In this document: piece after piece, positions 25,003 to 35,296 of the stretch
Layout of the letters: each line of letters opens with the position of its first letter
Numbering within the stretch: position 1 is the first letter of the stretch
Source of the DNA: Vibrio sp. ES.051
GTDB taxonomy: Bacteria; Pseudomonadota; Gammaproteobacteria; Enterobacterales; Vibrionaceae
DNA: 64,000 nucleotides
Direction: 5' to 3'
NCBI RefSeq assembly: GCF_002563795.1
Contig: NZ_PDJL01000004.1
Span: forward strand, 806,001 to 870,000
Position numbers and translations under genes: made by a program
The notes under the pieces: generated by a model
What the model saw: only the letters and a program-made list of their open reading frames with translations
Databases searched by the model: none
Told to the model about the DNA's origin: nothing

Positions 25003-25647
25003 TTATTCTTCGTCGACAAGCGGCCAACCGCCGAGGGCCTTCCATTTGTTGACGATGCCACAGAATAGCTCTGCAGTTTTTTCTGTGTCGTAAAGAGCCG
25101 AATGTGCTTCACGGCTATCGAATTCCATCCCTGCCGTTTTGCATGCTTTAGCGAGAACAGTCTGACCATAAGCAAGGCCACTCAATGTCGCCGTGTCAAA
25201 AGTAGCAAATGGATGAAAAGGGACTCTTTTGAGCTTGCAGCGCTCATTGGCGGCATTCACAAAACTTAAATCGAATGCTGCATTGTGCGCAACCATGATT
25301 GCGCGCGAACAATCTGCGGTTTTTTGTTCTTTACGAATCAGTTTGTAGATTTCTTTTAACGCTTCTTGTTCAGATATTGCGCCACGCAGAGGGCTAAATG
25401 GGTCACGTATACCGTTAAACTCTAGCGCCTCTTTTTCTAGGTTCGCACCCTCAAATGGTTCGACATGAAAATGAATCGTAGAGGCAGGATGCAAAATACC
25501 ATCTTCATCCATGCGAAGGGTGACGGCACAGATTTCTAAAAGTGCATCAGTTTGAGCATTGAAACCAGCGGTCTCAACGTCGACGACCACTGGGAAATAA
25601 CCGCGAAAACGTTTTTTCAGGGTCAGAGCTTCATTTTCTATTGTCAT
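25003..25647 (-). CDS. rnt: Ribonuclease T
   Basis: A 214-residue DEDDh exonuclease that trims the 3' CCA end region of tRNA and finishes other stable RNAs. E. coli RNase T is 215. The motifs are Exo [11 protein letters not shown] (residues about 21-30, with Asp and Glu), Exo [17 protein letters not shown], and Exo [19 protein letters not shown] with His and Asp. The N-terminus [16 protein letters not shown] fits the family. The ATG at 25647 lies in a gene-free 260 bp stretch facing motY. Confidence 0.95.
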   Translation of the reverse strand: MTIENEALTLKKRFRGYFPVVVDVETAGFNAQTDALLEICAVTLRMDEDGILHPASTIHFHVEPFEGANLEKEALEFNGIRDPFSPLRGAISEQEALKEIYKLIRKEQKTADCSRAIMVAHNAAFDLSFVNAANERCKLKRVPFHPFATFDTATLSGLAYGQTVLAKACKTAGMEFDSREAHSALYDTEKTAELFCGIVNKWKALGGWPLVDEE

Positions 25648-25873
25648 GTCGGCTTATTTTTGTGTGACGAGTGCTGCATTATTGCAGATTCTACCGATGA
25701 GAAAAACCGCAATTTAGGAGAAAAGCGGAATTCTATTTTCATCTAATTAATGAATGTGGATGACTCATTACATAAAGAGTCAACATTCAGGATTTTGTAT
25801 CACGTTAACATTTCGCTACTTCATGGCGGGGTTTTTGCATGCTGTTTGATGTAGTTTAATTGATGCAAAGTAA

Positions 25874-25889
25874 CGGCAGCAGGCTGCCG
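25874..25889 (+). promoter_or_regulatory. Short perfect hairpin just before motY
   Basis: CGGCAG, a CAGG loop, CTGCCG: a 6-bp GC-rich stem ending 19 bases before the motY start codon. It lies in the leader and could affect ribosome access or mark a protein site. There is no T-run, so it is not a terminator. Earlier bases hold no promoter I can name with confidence. Confidence 0.4.
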
Positions 25890-25908
25890 CTTAAGAGATA
25901 GTACTTAG

Positions 25909-26790
25909 ATGAAGAAATGGCTGATAACCAGTGGCGTTGTACTTTCGTTGTTTAGCGCCAACAGTTTCGCTGTGATGGGCAAACGTTACGTTGCGACTCC
26001 ACAGCAATCTCAATGGGAAATGGTGGTCAACACGCCGTTAGAATGCCAACTTGTTCACCCCATTCCTAGTTTTGGAGATGCGGTGTTTTCATCACGTGCG
26101 AGCAAAAAGATCAACTTAGATTTTGAGTTAAAAATGCGTCGCCCGATGGGAGAAACGCGTAACGTCAGCCTTATTTCTATGCCGCCCCCTTGGCGACCTG
26201 GTGAACATGCCGACCGAATTACGAACCTAAAGTTTTTTAAACAGTTTGATGGCTATGTGGGTGGACAAACTGCATGGGGCATTTTGTCTGAGTTGGAAAA
26301 AGGACGCTATCCGACCTTTAGTTACCAAGACTGGCAGAGTCGAGATCAGAGAATCGAAGTCGCGTTGTCATCCGTGTTGTTTCAAAGTAAGTACAACGCG
26401 TTCAGTGACTGTATTTCCAACTTATTGAAATACAGCTTTGAAGATATTGCCTTTACGATTTTGCATTACGAAAGACAAGGTGATCAGTTAACCAAAGCAT
26501 CCAAAAAGCGTTTGTCACAAATTGCAGATTATATCCGATACAATCAAGATATCGATCTCGTGCTGGTGGCGACTTACACCGATTCAACAGATGGTAAAAG
26601 TGCGAGTCAAAGTTTATCTGAGAGACGCGCAGAATCACTCCGTGATTACTTTGAGTCTCTCGGTCTGCCGGAAGATAGAATTCAGGTGCAAGGTTACGGC
26701 AAACGTCGACCTATAGCGGACAACGGTTCGCCAATAGGAAAAGACAAAAACCGCCGAGTCGTGATATCGCTAGGGCGAACCCAAGTGTGA
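25909..26790 (+). CDS. motY: MotY, sodium-driven flagellar motor T-ring protein
   Basis: A 293-residue protein, the usual length of Vibrio MotY. Residues 1-21 form a signal peptide ([17 protein letters not shown]). The N-terminal domain (to about 155) binds the basal body to form the T ring, which holds the PomA/PomB stator; the OmpA-like domain (about 180-285) binds peptidoglycan ([50 protein letters not shown]). It stands alone between rnt and the DUF2753 gene. A terminator follows at 26798. Presence of motY indicates a Na+-driven polar flagellum. Confidence 0.95.
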   Translation: MKKWLITSGVVLSLFSANSFAVMGKRYVATPQQSQWEMVVNTPLECQLVHPIPSFGDAVFSSRASKKINLDFELKMRRPMGETRNVSLISMPPPWRPGEHADRITNLKFFKQFDGYVGGQTAWGILSELEKGRYPTFSYQDWQSRDQRIEVALSSVLFQSKYNAFSDCISNLLKYSFEDIAFTILHYERQGDQLTKASKKRLSQIADYIRYNQDIDLVLVATYTDSTDGKSASQSLSERRAESLRDYFESLGLPEDRIQVQGYGKRRPIADNGSPIGKDKNRRVVISLGRTQV

Positions 26791-26797
26791 TGCATAT

Positions 26798-26831
26798 AAA
26801 ACGCCGAAGCTTTAGAAGCTCCGGCGTTTTT
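26798..26831 (+). terminator. Terminator after motY
   Basis: AAAACGCCGAAGCTT and AAGCTCCGGCGTTTT form a stem with one mismatch, ending in T residues. The inverse A-run means it can also serve transcripts from the right. Confidence 0.9.
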
Positions 26832-26911
26832 ATTTACTGACATTGTTAATAATATTCTATTTGTACTTTGCCAAGTTTCTTAACGGTGTTTTCTACTGTT
26901 TAACTTGAATG

Positions 26912-27346
26912 TTAGTTTAAGCGGAATTTGGCAATCACTTCGCAATTGGTTGCGGTATCGATTTTTTCAACCTGTTTAGCAATAGTCGGGTTAGGATGGC
27001 GTTTCATGAAGTCTATCAGTGCCTTAGTACAACATCCTATTGAGTCGATAAAGCTTGCACATTCTTTATTTGGGCATTGTGGGATGAGCGTTAAGACTTT
27101 CTCAGAAGCCAGCTGAAGGTATTTGAGTTCATAGTCAGTGTCTCCGGCCCAACGCCAGAACTGAGCTAAGTTATGACAAGAAATGACTGAAATCAATAAC
27201 CGCTCGTCTGCATCAATTTCCACGCATTCGCTGATATCTTCACTTAGATTTAAGGCTTGCTGGTAATGAAGAATGCTGCGAACAGGGTCATCTAGTTGAA
27301 GTGCCGTATCGGCTAGAAGTGTATGTGTTTCCCATTCACTGATCAT
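26912..27346 (-). CDS. DUF2753-family protein
   Basis: A helical protein of about 144 residues resembling the Vibrio DUF2753 family (begins ISEWETHTLLADTALQLDDPVRSILHYQQAL). The start of the protein looks like a TPR-type pair of helices with Tyr-Gln-Gln-Ala-Leu at the second helix end. A Cys-rich part follows (CPNKECASFIDSIGCCTKALIDFM). Biochemical role unknown. I prefer the ATG at 27346, which has GCGAG upstream; the ATG at 27355 and a longer frame to 27406 are possible. It lies between terminators, thus a single-gene unit. Confidence 0.75.
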   Translation of the reverse strand: MISEWETHTLLADTALQLDDPVRSILHYQQALNLSEDISECVEIDADERLLISVISCHNLAQFWRWAGDTDYELKYLQLASEKVLTLIPQCPNKECASFIDSIGCCTKALIDFMKRHPNPTIAKQVEKIDTATNCEVIAKFRLN

Positions 27347-27420
27347 TATCGTCATCTCGCATATCGAAGGTATGAACAAATCTAAACGATAATTATTATC
27401 AAGCAAAGGCTTTTGTTTAT

Positions 27421-27451
27421 AAAAGGACAGGCAGATCGCAGACCTGCCTGT
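27421..27451 (-). terminator. Terminator after gloA
   Basis: On the minus strand ACAGGCAG, a 9-base loop, CTGCCTGT, followed by CCTTTT. It lies 35 bases past the gloA stop. Confidence 0.85.
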
Positions 27452-27485
27452 AATCGATGTTTAACTTGAGTTGAAATAGTGAGTC

Positions 27486-27902
27486 TTAGCCTTCCAGACC
27501 TGCTGATGCTTGTTTGTTTTGGATAAGCTCAATCATGTAACCATCAGGGTCTTTTACGAATGCAATGTGTGTGCTGCCACCTTTCACTGGACCAGGTTCA
27601 CGCGTTACATTACCACCCGCTGTTTTGATGGCATCACACGTTGTGTAGATGTCATCAACACCAATGGCAATGTGACCGAAAGCAGTACCTAGTTCATATT
27701 CAGTTGTACCCCAGTTATAAGTCAGCTCAATCACTGCACCTTGAGATTCGTCACCGTAACCAACAAACGCAAGCGTGTATTCGTACTCTTTGTTCTCGTT
27801 GGTACGAAGTAGCTGCATGCCCATCACTTCAGTGTAAAACTGGATGGATTTGTCTAGATCACCTACGCGAAGCATAGTGTGGAGAATTCGACCGTTTGAC
27901 AT
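27486..27902 (-). CDS. gloA: Lactoylglutathione lyase (glyoxalase I)
   Basis: A 138-residue metalloenzyme that converts the methylglyoxal-glutathione hemithioacetal to S-lactoylglutathione, clearing a toxic by-product of sugar metabolism. Length matches E. coli GloA (135). Metal ligands are visible: His in [16 protein letters not shown], Glu in [11 protein letters not shown], His in [11 protein letters not shown] and Glu in GYMIELIQ, the set of the Ni-dependent short form. It lies 32 bases downstream of nth on the same strand and has its own terminator. Confidence 0.96.
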   Translation of the reverse strand: MSNGRILHTMLRVGDLDKSIQFYTEVMGMQLLRTNENKEYEYTLAFVGYGDESQGAVIELTYNWGTTEYELGTAFGHIAIGVDDIYTTCDAIKTAGGNVTREPGPVKGGSTHIAFVKDPDGYMIELIQNKQASAGLEG

Positions 27903-27934
27903 TTTTTGCTCCTAGCTTTCATTTTTAGATAACA

Positions 27935-28576
27935 TTAGTTGTCTGGATATACTTTCTCTTTATACTCACACAAATCTTCAACAATGCAGCTACCGCAGCG
28001 TGGCTTTCTCGCCAAACAGGTGTAACGGCCATGAAGAATGAGCCAGTGGTGCACATCGAGCTTAAACTCTTTTGGCACGACTTTTAATAATTTTTCTTCC
28101 ACGTCGTCGACGGTTTTTCCCATAGCAAACTTAGTACGATTGGATACGCGGTAAATGTGCGTATCGACGGCGATGGTTGGCCAGCCAAATGCGGTGTTGA
28201 GCACGACGTTTGCTGTTTTACGACCAACGCCTGGTAGCGCTTCCAGCGCGGCGCGATCTTCAGGAACTTCACCATTGTGTTTTTCCAACAAGATCTTACA
28301 AGTTTTGATGGTGTTTTCTGCTTTAGAATTAAACAAGCCAATGGTCTTGATGTACTCCTTTAAACCATCGACACCTAAGTTGAGAATACTTTGCGGAGTA
28401 TTCGCCACAGGAAACAGCCTGTCCGTCGCTTTGTTCACACTTACGTCAGTGGCTTGTGCTGAGAGCAGTACCGCGATAAGTAGTTCAAAAGGAGAACTCC
28501 AGTTCAGTTCCGTTTGAGGATTTGGGTTGTTTTCTCGTAATCGTTCAAGAATTTCAATTCTTTTTATTTTATTCAT
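27935..28576 (-). CDS. nth: Endonuclease III (DNA glycosylase/AP lyase)
   Basis: A 213-residue base-excision repair enzyme for oxidised pyrimidines. The helix-hairpin-helix LPGVGRKTANVVL carries the catalytic Lys, and the catalytic Asp lies in IAVDTHIYRVSNR. The 4Fe-4S cluster motif C-X6-C-X2-C-X5-C is seen in CLARKPRCGSCIVEDLC. E. coli Nth is 211. It follows rsxE as in E. coli, where the gene order rsxABCDGE-nth is conserved, though a terminator-like hairpin separates the two here. Confidence 0.97.
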   Translation of the reverse strand: MNKIKRIEILERLRENNPNPQTELNWSSPFELLIAVLLSAQATDVSVNKATDRLFPVANTPQSILNLGVDGLKEYIKTIGLFNSKAENTIKTCKILLEKHNGEVPEDRAALEALPGVGRKTANVVLNTAFGWPTIAVDTHIYRVSNRTKFAMGKTVDDVEEKLLKVVPKEFKLDVHHWLILHGRYTCLARKPRCGSCIVEDLCEYKEKVYPDN

Positions 28577-28609
28577 TGCTGACTTCCAATCCCGTCTGCG
28601 CGGTGTATG

Positions 28610-28640
28610 AAAAAGGCTCGGCTAGCAGTCGAGCTTTGAT
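28610..28640 (-). terminator. Terminator-like hairpin between rsxE and nth
   Basis: On the minus strand GCTCG, a loop, CGAGC, followed by CTTTTTC. The stem is short but GC-rich and the T-run is good. It would end part of the rsx transcripts before nth. Confidence 0.7.
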
Positions 28641-28655
28641 TTTATTCTTCTTCTA

Positions 28656-29348
28656 TTATGTGTTAGTCACACGAGCGCGTTCAATGGTGGGTTTTTCTTC
28701 TTTTGGTTGGCGCGCCTGAATGACGTTATCGATAATATTTTTGAGCGCAATCAACAGACCGACACCGATAAACGCGCCCGGAGGTAGTAACGCCAACAGG
28801 AAGCTATTATCAAACTGGAAGACTTGGATACGCAATGCAGAAGCCCAGTCACCCAAAAGCAGGTCTGCACCGTCGAATAACGTGCCATTACCTATTAGTT
28901 CACGCATGGCACCTAACACAACCAAAACGCTAGCCATACCGAGGCCCATCCATAGGCCATCCAATGTTGCAGGGACGACATCATTTTTCGATGCATACGC
29001 TTCCGCACGGCCAATAATGATGCAGTTGGTAACGATTAAGGGAATAAAGATGCCAAGCGATAGGTATAATCCATACGCGTAGGCATTCATGAGTAATTGA
29101 ACACACGTCACGAGGGATGCAATGATCATCACGAATATAGGGATACGGATTTCTTTAGGCACGTAGTTACGAATCAGAGAAACCGTTACATTTGATCCTA
29201 CCAATACCAGCAGTGTTGCGATACCAAGACCCAGCGCATTTGTTATAGTGGATGAAACTGCCAGCAGTGGACACAACCCCAATAGTTGTACTAAAGCGGG
29301 GTTATTGTTCCACATGCCGTTTTTCATTAGCAGCTTGTTGTCACTCAT
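28656..29348 (-). CDS. rsxE: RsxE/RnfE, membrane subunit of the Rsx electron-transport complex
   Basis: A 230-residue protein with six membrane helices of the RnfA/RnfE/NqrD/E type. The segment [24 protein letters not shown] near the N-terminus holds the conserved Cys thought to bind an iron-sulfur centre in the membrane. In Vibrio the complex couples electron flow from NADH to ferredoxin-like partners with ion movement, and it also keeps the SoxR redox sensor reduced. It is the last gene of rsxABCDGE. Start overlaps the rsxG stop. Confidence 0.95.
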   Translation of the reverse strand: MSDNKLLMKNGMWNNNPALVQLLGLCPLLAVSSTITNALGLGIATLLVLVGSNVTVSLIRNYVPKEIRIPIFVMIIASLVTCVQLLMNAYAYGLYLSLGIFIPLIVTNCIIIGRAEAYASKNDVVPATLDGLWMGLGMASVLVVLGAMRELIGNGTLFDGADLLLGDWASALRIQVFQFDNSFLLALLPPGAFIGVGLLIALKNIIDNVIQARQPKEEKPTIERARVTNT

Positions 29349-29980
29349 TACTGTTCTCCTTCACAGTCCAAAGGCTGACTAAGAATTTCTTCACGAGATC
29401 GATTTACGTAGTTTACGGTGTTTCGCACCACTTTTACGACCGCTCTTGGGGTGATCGTTGCACCAGTAAATTGATCAAAGTCGCCACCATCTTTACGTAC
29501 CTTCCAAGAGTCCCAGTTACTTTCCGTGACTTGTTTGCCAGTAAAGCTCAAAATCCAATCAGTGACACGGAGATCAATTTTATCGCCCAGACCTGGGGTT
29601 TCTTGATGACTTAAAACACGAGAACCCAGAATGTTGCCTTGATTATCAATACCAGTAATAACTTTGATGTCACCATTGTAGCCATCCGGCGCAATCGATT
29701 CTACCGCGATGGCGGTCGGCACACCATTTTTGGACGCGAGGTAGGCCGGCATCGCACGCAGCGTACCAAGCTCTGGTGATGTGACCATAGTACATGCCTG
29801 CGTTAGCGCGTTGTCATGCATGGTCTCTGGTATGACTTGATTCAAAACAGAGAGTAACTGTTGTTGTTCTTGTTCCTTAATTTGATCTTTGGTTAGGTAC
29901 TGAGTGAATGCTACCAGTCCGGTTGTTGCACAGGCAAAGATCGCGAGCGTCAGACCATTTTTTCTAATTGCGGTTAACAT
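29348..29980 (-). CDS. rsxG: RsxG/RnfG, FMN-binding subunit
   Basis: A 210-residue protein with one N-terminal membrane helix (residues about 9-28) and a periplasmic FMN-binding domain. The FMN is linked by phosphoester to the Thr in the motif [15 protein letters not shown], around residue 176 (consensus S/T-G-A-T). Size matches E. coli RsxG (206). It sits between rsxD and rsxE with 1-base and 8-base junctions, so translation is tightly coupled. Confidence 0.96.
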   Translation of the reverse strand: MLTAIRKNGLTLAIFACATTGLVAFTQYLTKDQIKEQEQQQLLSVLNQVIPETMHDNALTQACTMVTSPELGTLRAMPAYLASKNGVPTAIAVESIAPDGYNGDIKVITGIDNQGNILGSRVLSHQETPGLGDKIDLRVTDWILSFTGKQVTESNWDSWKVRKDGGDFDQFTGATITPRAVVKVVRNTVNYVNRSREEILSQPLDCEGEQ

Positions 29981-29987
29981 GTTTACC

Positions 29988-31034
29988 TCAGTGACCGTAA
30001 GTTCTAGGTTTGGTGTAGTAATCGATCAGCGGAACACACATGTTGGCGAGCAGTACTGCGAATGCGACGCCATCTGGGAAGCCGCCCCAACTGCGAATGA
30101 TGAAGACTAAAGCGCCAATAAGCGCACCAAAAATCAAACGGCCTTTAACGGTGGTAGAAGCTGATACCGGGTCTGTGGCGATAAAGAACGCGCCAAGCAT
30201 CGTAGCACCAGATAACCAATGGAAGATTGGTGACCCTGTTTCCCCCGGAGTCAGTAAGCTGAAAACTAGACTAAATAGTGTCAAGCTCGCAAGGAAACCA
30301 GCTGGAATATACCATTGAATGATGCGTTTTTTGATCATCACCATGCCACCAATGAAGTAAGCAAGGTTAACCCATTGCCAACCAATGCCAGCTAGGCCAC
30401 CGAATATAGGTTGTGAAAACACTTCGTTTGGCGTTGCTCCGGTAAGGATTCCCGTCTTAAATGCATCAAGTGGTGTCGCCATTGTTACGCCATCAACACT
30501 TGAGCGCACTTGTTGTAACGATAAGCCATCATAATCATAACCGGTAAAAATCAGCGATAGCGTGTCTGCAAAGTTTACGTGATCAGGGATGAGTAAGGTC
30601 GGTGCACTCCAACTTGTCATTTGTACAGGAAAGGAGATCAGTAAAACGACGTAAGCGACCATGGCCGGATTAAATAGATTTTGACCAAGGCCACCATAGA
30701 GGTGCTTCGCGATGACGATAGCAAAGATTAAACCGATCACCATGATCCACCAAGGAGACCACGGCGGAATTGCGACGGCTAATAACCAAGCGGTAACAAT
30801 CGCGCTGTTATCACGCAGTGCTCGCATCGGTGAACGCTTACGACAGAGCATCACTAACGCTTCTAGTGATACAGCGACAGCGATGGCAAAAATGAGCTGA
30901 ATGAGTGTGCCCCACCCAAAGAAGTAGGTCTGAGCCGCTAAACCTGGGAGTGCACAAAGTGCCACCCATTTCATTAAATCAGGCGTACTACGACGGCTGT
31001 GGGTATGCGGTGAACTGGCAATAAAAAACGACAC
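29988..31034 (-). CDS. rsxD: RsxD/RnfD, FMN-binding membrane subunit
   Basis: A 348-residue protein with about nine membrane helices of the NqrB/RnfD family. The covalent FMN site is the motif DGVTMATP, in which Thr187 carries the flavin in Vibrio RnfD. Other family marks are [34 protein letters not shown] and [17 protein letters not shown]. The ATG at 31034 overlaps the last base of the rsxC stop. Confidence 0.96.
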   Translation of the reverse strand: MSFFIASSPHTHSRRSTPDLMKWVALCALPGLAAQTYFFGWGTLIQLIFAIAVAVSLEALVMLCRKRSPMRALRDNSAIVTAWLLAVAIPPWSPWWIMVIGLIFAIVIAKHLYGGLGQNLFNPAMVAYVVLLISFPVQMTSWSAPTLLIPDHVNFADTLSLIFTGYDYDGLSLQQVRSSVDGVTMATPLDAFKTGILTGATPNEVFSQPIFGGLAGIGWQWVNLAYFIGGMVMIKKRIIQWYIPAGFLASLTLFSLVFSLLTPGETGSPIFHWLSGATMLGAFFIATDPVSASTTVKGRLIFGALIGALVFIIRSWGGFPDGVAFAVLLANMCVPLIDYYTKPRTYGH

Positions 31035-33442
31035 TACTCGTTCTCCTCGGTATTGTTTTTATTTGCGTCTTGCTGAGCTTTGCGAGCTTTAGCTCGTGCA
31101 ATGGCGGCAGCAACCGCTGCTTTTTTCGGATCGTCTGCTTGCTCAGCAGGCGCTTCATCTTCAGCAGGTTTGGGGTCGGATTCTTGCTGTGCTTTACGTG
31201 CTTTAGCCCGTGCAATAGCGGCAGCAACCGCGGCTTTTTTCGGATCTTCAGCTTGCTCAGCAGGCGCTTCAGCTTCTTCGGTTTCAGTTGAGTCTGCTTG
31301 TTTCGCTTTACGAGCCTTAGCGCGTGCAATGGCGGCAGCAACCGCCGCTTTTTTCGGATCGTCTGTTTGTTCAGCAGGCGTTTCAGCTTCTACCGTTTCG
31401 GTTGGGTCTGCTTGTTTCGCTTTACGAGCCTTAGCGCGTGCAATAGCAGCGGCAACGGCGGCTTTCTTCGGATCTTCAGTTTGTTCAGCAGGCGCTTCAT
31501 CTTCAGCAGGTTTGGGTTCGGATTCTTGCTTTGCTTTACGTGCTTTAGCCCGAGCAATGGCGGCAGCAACCGCCGCTTTTTTCGGATCGTCTGTTGGCTC
31601 AGTAGGCGTCTCAGCTTCTACCGTTTCGGTCGAGTCTTCTTGTTTTGCTTTACGTGCTTTAGCCCGAGCAATGGCAGCTGCAACGGCCGACTTCTTGTCA
31701 TCAGCATTATTTACAGAGGGGTCGTCTTGCTCTCTCTGCGCTTTGCGTTCGCGCGCCAGACGTTTGCGTTCTTCACGCAGCTTTGCCATTTCTGAGTTAT
31801 CAGGCTCGCTTGAGTTAGCATCAGCTGCGGCAGCTTGTTTTGCCTTCGCCTTTGCGATAGCAGCGGCGACCGCTGGTTTAACCGTTGACTCTGTTTTTTC
31901 TTGTATTTTTGTGTCTTTTGCTTTGACACGCGCGATAGCGGCAGCGATAGCATCATCACCACCGGAAGACTTCATATCTTTACGACGCTGATCAGCCGCT
32001 TTCTTAAAGCGATTTTCACGCTCTGCTTTTTCGCGCTCCATACGCGCTTTCTTCTCTTCAAAGCGCAGCTTCGCGCGTTCGGCCGCTTCCGCTTCTTGTG
32101 CTCTGGTTCGAATTTCCGCTTTTGCTTGACGGTAGTACTGTACGAGTGGAATTTCACTTGGGCACACAAATGCACAAGCACCACATTCGATACAATCTTT
32201 AAGATTAAGTTCTTCGAGTTTGTCGTACTCTTCTGCTTTCGCATACCATTGCAGCTGTTGAGGCAACAGTGACGCAGGGCAAGCGTCAGCACATTGACTA
32301 CAACGAATACATTCCATCTCATATTGGTGCGGTGAGATCTCTCTGCAAGTCGGAGCCAGGATACAGTTTGCTGTCTTGGTTATAGGTACTTGAGAGTGGG
32401 GCAGAGTAAAGCCCATCATTGGGCCGCCCATGATCAAGCGCTGTAACTTCTTATCTGCTTTATAGCCAAACTCGTCGAGCAATGCTTGTACCGGTGTGCC
32501 CAATAACGCCCATACGTTGCGTGGTTGTTTAAAGGTTTTGCCGGTGAGTGTAACGACTCGCTCTATCATCGGTTCGCCATCGATGATTGCGCGTTTGATA
32601 GAGTAAAGAGAACCCACATTTTGAACCAAAATCCCAATATCAGCCGGAATTGCGCCGCTTGGCACTTCTTTATTGGTTAAAAGTTTGATCAATTGCTTTT
32701 CACCACCAGAAGGGTATTTGGTTGGAATAACGCGAATAACAATATCTTTATTCAGAGCGGCTGCTTCTAATGCTTTGACGGCTTCTGGTTTGTTATCTTC
32801 GATACCAATGATGGTCAATTTAGGCGATAGGATATGCTCGACAATTTCGATTCCCTGAATCAGCTCGTCGGCATGTTCTTGCATGAGCTTGTCATCAGAT
32901 GTGATGTATGGTTCGCACTCGGCTGCATTGACGATAAGAATTTCGGTGCGCGCGAAACCGGATTGGATCTTTTTCGCTGTTGGAAAACCTGCACCGCCCA
33001 TACCTGAAATACCCGCAAGACGAATAATATCAATTAATGAATCAGGCGATTCTTGAGTGTAATCGGCGACAGGAGTTTTCTCACCCCAAGTGTCATTTCC
33101 GTCGGGCGTGATAACAGCACATAACTCACTGAGCCCTGATGGGTGGGCAACGGTTCGTGGCTCTATCGCAGTAATTTTGCCTGACGTAGGCGCGTGAACA
33201 GGAACGGTAAACCCTGTTTCTGATTGCGTTAATGGTTGGCCTTTTAAAACGTCATCACCCTCGGAAACTAATAAGTTACCGGCTTTGCCAATGTGCTGTT
33301 TTAACGGTAATACGATTTCCGATGGAATGGATGCGTGGACGAGCTCTGTTTTATTGGACTGCGCTTTGTTCTCTGCCGGATGCACACCACCTGGGAAATC
33401 CCAAAGTGAGCCTGTACGAATTTGTTCAATCAAAGACAACAT
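31034..33442 (-). CDS. rsxC: RsxC/RnfC, NADH-dehydrogenase and Fe-S subunit with repeat tail
   Basis: An 802-residue peripheral subunit that takes electrons from NADH. The N-terminal region has the Gly-rich FMN/NADH site ([15 protein letters not shown], residues about 147-161) and the Complex I 51-kDa-like domain. Two 4Fe-4S motifs are [14 protein letters not shown] and [14 protein letters not shown] at about 376-430. From about 440 the chain becomes a long charged helix, and residues 585-791 hold six copies of a 38-residue unit with [18 protein letters not shown]. coli RsxC is 740 residues; tail length varies among bacteria. Confidence 0.96.
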   Translation of the reverse strand: MLSLIEQIRTGSLWDFPGGVHPAENKAQSNKTELVHASIPSEIVLPLKQHIGKAGNLLVSEGDDVLKGQPLTQSETGFTVPVHAPTSGKITAIEPRTVAHPSGLSELCAVITPDGNDTWGEKTPVADYTQESPDSLIDIIRLAGISGMGGAGFPTAKKIQSGFARTEILIVNAAECEPYITSDDKLMQEHADELIQGIEIVEHILSPKLTIIGIEDNKPEAVKALEAAALNKDIVIRVIPTKYPSGGEKQLIKLLTNKEVPSGAIPADIGILVQNVGSLYSIKRAIIDGEPMIERVVTLTGKTFKQPRNVWALLGTPVQALLDEFGYKADKKLQRLIMGGPMMGFTLPHSQVPITKTANCILAPTCREISPHQYEMECIRCSQCADACPASLLPQQLQWYAKAEEYDKLEELNLKDCIECGACAFVCPSEIPLVQYYRQAKAEIRTRAQEAEAAERAKLRFEEKKARMEREKAERENRFKKAADQRRKDMKSSGGDDAIAAAIARVKAKDTKIQEKTESTVKPAVAAAIAKAKAKQAAAADANSSEPDNSEMAKLREERKRLARERKAQREQDDPSVNNADDKKSAVAAAIARAKARKAKQEDSTETVEAETPTEPTDDPKKAAVAAAIARAKARKAKQESEPKPAEDEAPAEQTEDPKKAAVAAAIARAKARKAKQADPTETVEAETPAEQTDDPKKAAVAAAIARAKARKAKQADSTETEEAEAPAEQAEDPKKAAVAAAIARAKARKAQQESDPKPAEDEAPAEQADDPKKAAVAAAIARAKARKAQQDANKNNTEENE
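31070..31690 (-). repeat. Six-fold 114-bp repeat in the rsxC tail
   Basis: Six units of 38 codons, each with the core [15 protein letters not shown](K/Q)Q and an acidic linker (variants TETVEAETP and [10 protein letters not shown] alternate). Two weaker related units lie upstream in the gene (about residues 500-550). Linkers fall into two classes in an alternating order, which suggests expansion by unequal exchange of two-unit blocks. Confidence 0.93.
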
Positions 33443-33450
33443 ACGAAACC

Positions 33451-34047
33451 TTACTTAATTGAATCTTTCACGTTCACTGCATCATCGGCAGCATCCGTAA
33501 TGTTAAGCACTGGAATGGAGTTAAGTTGCCATTTCCAGCTTTCTGTGGTGGTGGCCACAGGAATCATTTCAATACAATCGGTCGGACACGGTGCCACACA
33601 CAAGTCACAACCCGTACATTCATCTTTAATTACGGTGTGTACAGCTTTTGTACCGCCAACAATGGCATCAACAGGACAAGCCTGAATGCATTTAGTACAA
33701 CCGATACACATATCTTCGTGGATAAATGCAACGGTTGGGATTTTGCTGTCGAGATCGTGCGCTGATTCTTCTGGTTCAACGCCCATTAGGTCGGCTAGCT
33801 TTTCGATCGTCGCTTGACCGCCGGGAGGGCATTTGTTGATGTGATCACCATTCGCAATTGCCTCTGCATAAGGTCGGCAACCAGGGTAGCCACATTGACC
33901 ACATTGGGTCTGGGGTAAGATCGCATCGATTTGATCTACAATCGGGTCCGCCTCAACTTTGAAGCGAATGGAAGCAAAACCAAGTATTGCGCCAAAAATC
34001 GCGGCAAGAACCGCTAGCGCGATGATCGCCATTAGAATCGTACTCAT
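33451..34047 (-). CDS. rsxB: RsxB/RnfB, ferredoxin-like iron-sulfur subunit
   Basis: A 198-residue protein with an N-terminal membrane anchor (residues 2-26), a [16 protein letters not shown] cluster motif of the Fe-S domain (about 49-64) plus a later Cys at KCPPGG, and two ferredoxin motifs [16 protein letters not shown] and [16 protein letters not shown]. It passes electrons between RsxC and the membrane part. E. coli RsxB is 192. Four bases separate it from rsxA. Confidence 0.96.
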   Translation of the reverse strand: MSTILMAIIALAVLAAIFGAILGFASIRFKVEADPIVDQIDAILPQTQCGQCGYPGCRPYAEAIANGDHINKCPPGGQATIEKLADLMGVEPEESAHDLDSKIPTVAFIHEDMCIGCTKCIQACPVDAIVGGTKAVHTVIKDECTGCDLCVAPCPTDCIEMIPVATTTESWKWQLNSIPVLNITDAADDAVNVKDSIK

Positions 34048-34050
34048 CGC

Positions 34051-34629
34051 TTACTTCACCAAACCTGTAAAGCCCATAAAGGCTAATGACATTAAACCCG
34101 CGGTAATCATTGCAATCGATGCCCCTTTAAAAGGTATTGGAACATCTGCGGCAGCAATGCGCTCACGCATAGATGCAAACAGTATTAATACCAGTGAGAA
34201 GCCGACAGCGGCCCCGAAGCCGTAGATAATTGATTCAATAAAGTTGTGGTTTTCATTGATGTTGAGAAGCGCGACACCTAATACCGCGCAGTTTGTTGTG
34301 ATCAGCGGTAAGAAAATTCCGAGTAAGCGATAAAGTGTTGGGCTTGTTTTGTGCACAACCATTTCGGTGAACTGCACCACAACGGCTATCACCAAAATAA
34401 AACTCATGGTTCGAAGGTATTCAATACCGAGTGGGCGAAGTATGTAGCTTTCCACTAGATACGCGCACACTGATGCAAGCGTGAGGACAAAAGTTGTCGC
34501 AAAGCCCATACCTATTGCTGTTTCGAGTTTTTTGGACACGCCCATAAAAGGACATAAGCCTAAAAACTTCACTAGTACAAAGTTGTTCACCAGCACAGTG
34601 CCGACTAACAACAAAACATATTCGGTCAT
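34051..34629 (-). CDS. rsxA: RsxA/RnfA, membrane subunit
   Basis: A 192-residue protein with six membrane helices, paired with RsxE. The start at 34629 gives [32 protein letters not shown], the usual RsxA N-terminus; the frame is open for 20 more codons upstream but these have no family match. The conserved Cys in LGLCPFMG corresponds to the membrane iron-sulfur ligand. First gene of the rsxABCDGE operon; its promoter should lie in 34630-34900, where I see no clear site. Confidence 0.96.
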   Translation of the reverse strand: MTEYVLLLVGTVLVNNFVLVKFLGLCPFMGVSKKLETAIGMGFATTFVLTLASVCAYLVESYILRPLGIEYLRTMSFILVIAVVVQFTEMVVHKTSPTLYRLLGIFLPLITTNCAVLGVALLNINENHNFIESIIYGFGAAVGFSLVLILFASMRERIAAADVPIPFKGASIAMITAGLMSLAFMGFTGLVK

Positions 34630-34926
34630 AGTTATTACGTTCTGAAAATCCGATCTCAATATTATCGTGTTTTGCGACACCAATAACAACCGGTGAACGA
34701 TGTGGTTTTATGTACACGATGGGAAAATAGTCGTCTATGAGAGGAATGCTGGATGAATGAATGAGAAATTAAAAAGTCGAGTGAATGGTTTCTACGAAGA
34801 AAAGGCGTTGTTTTATGCTTTGATAGGGGGTTTTTTAAGCTTAGAAACCCCATGCTCAGCGAGACTATTAGATAGAAACCAGGCACTCTGCATTAGGTTC
34901 AAGTTAGCAATGCCAAGTTTAAAATG

Positions 34927-34958
34927 AAAAAGCCCAGTTCTTAAACTGAGCTTTTTTC
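34927..34958 (-). terminator. Terminator after tRNA-Asn
   Basis: On the minus strand AAGCTCAGTT, a short loop, AACTGGGCTT and a T-run, with one mismatch in the stem. It starts eight bases past the tRNA 3' end. Confidence 0.88.
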
Positions 34959-34965
34959 TTAAATT

Positions 34966-35041
34966 TGGCTCCTCCTGCTGGGCTCGAACCAGCGACCTGC
35001 GGATTAACAGTCCGTCGCTCTACCAACTGAGCTAAGGAGGA
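34966..35041 (-). tRNA. tRNA-Asn (anticodon GTT)
   Basis: A 76-nt gene with an encoded CCA end. The acceptor stem TCCTCCT pairs with AGGAGGA, the D loop reads AGCTCAGTTGGTAGAGC, the anticodon loop CTGTTAA has GTT, and the T loop is GGTTCGAGCCC. All arms can form. tRNA genes are common integration sites, and a repressor gene of phage type lies 256 bases to its right. Confidence 0.98.
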
Positions 35042-35296
35042 ACTGCTTTGTATGAAAGCGGGAAGAATCTTACCGAGGTGTAACCCATCACTTAGAATGA
35101 TAACTAAGGAATAGATAGGATTTGGCCGGAATTCGTCGGCAATGCCTTGTCTTTCAACGGTTCAGGATGTTATCACTGAGGAATCCTGAAATCCACTAGA
35201 AATGAGAAAAAAGATAGAATACTTTGCGTTGACCCACATGGAATAAGAAAACGGCTGTTTTGAGCGTAAGCATCCGTTTCTCTGTTTAAATCCTAT

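Noticed and set aside
31080..31991. Long Ala/Ser-rich open frame on the plus strand
   Set aside because: It is the reverse complement of the rsxC repeat tail; its low-complexity composition is explained by the repeats, and it has no ribosome site.
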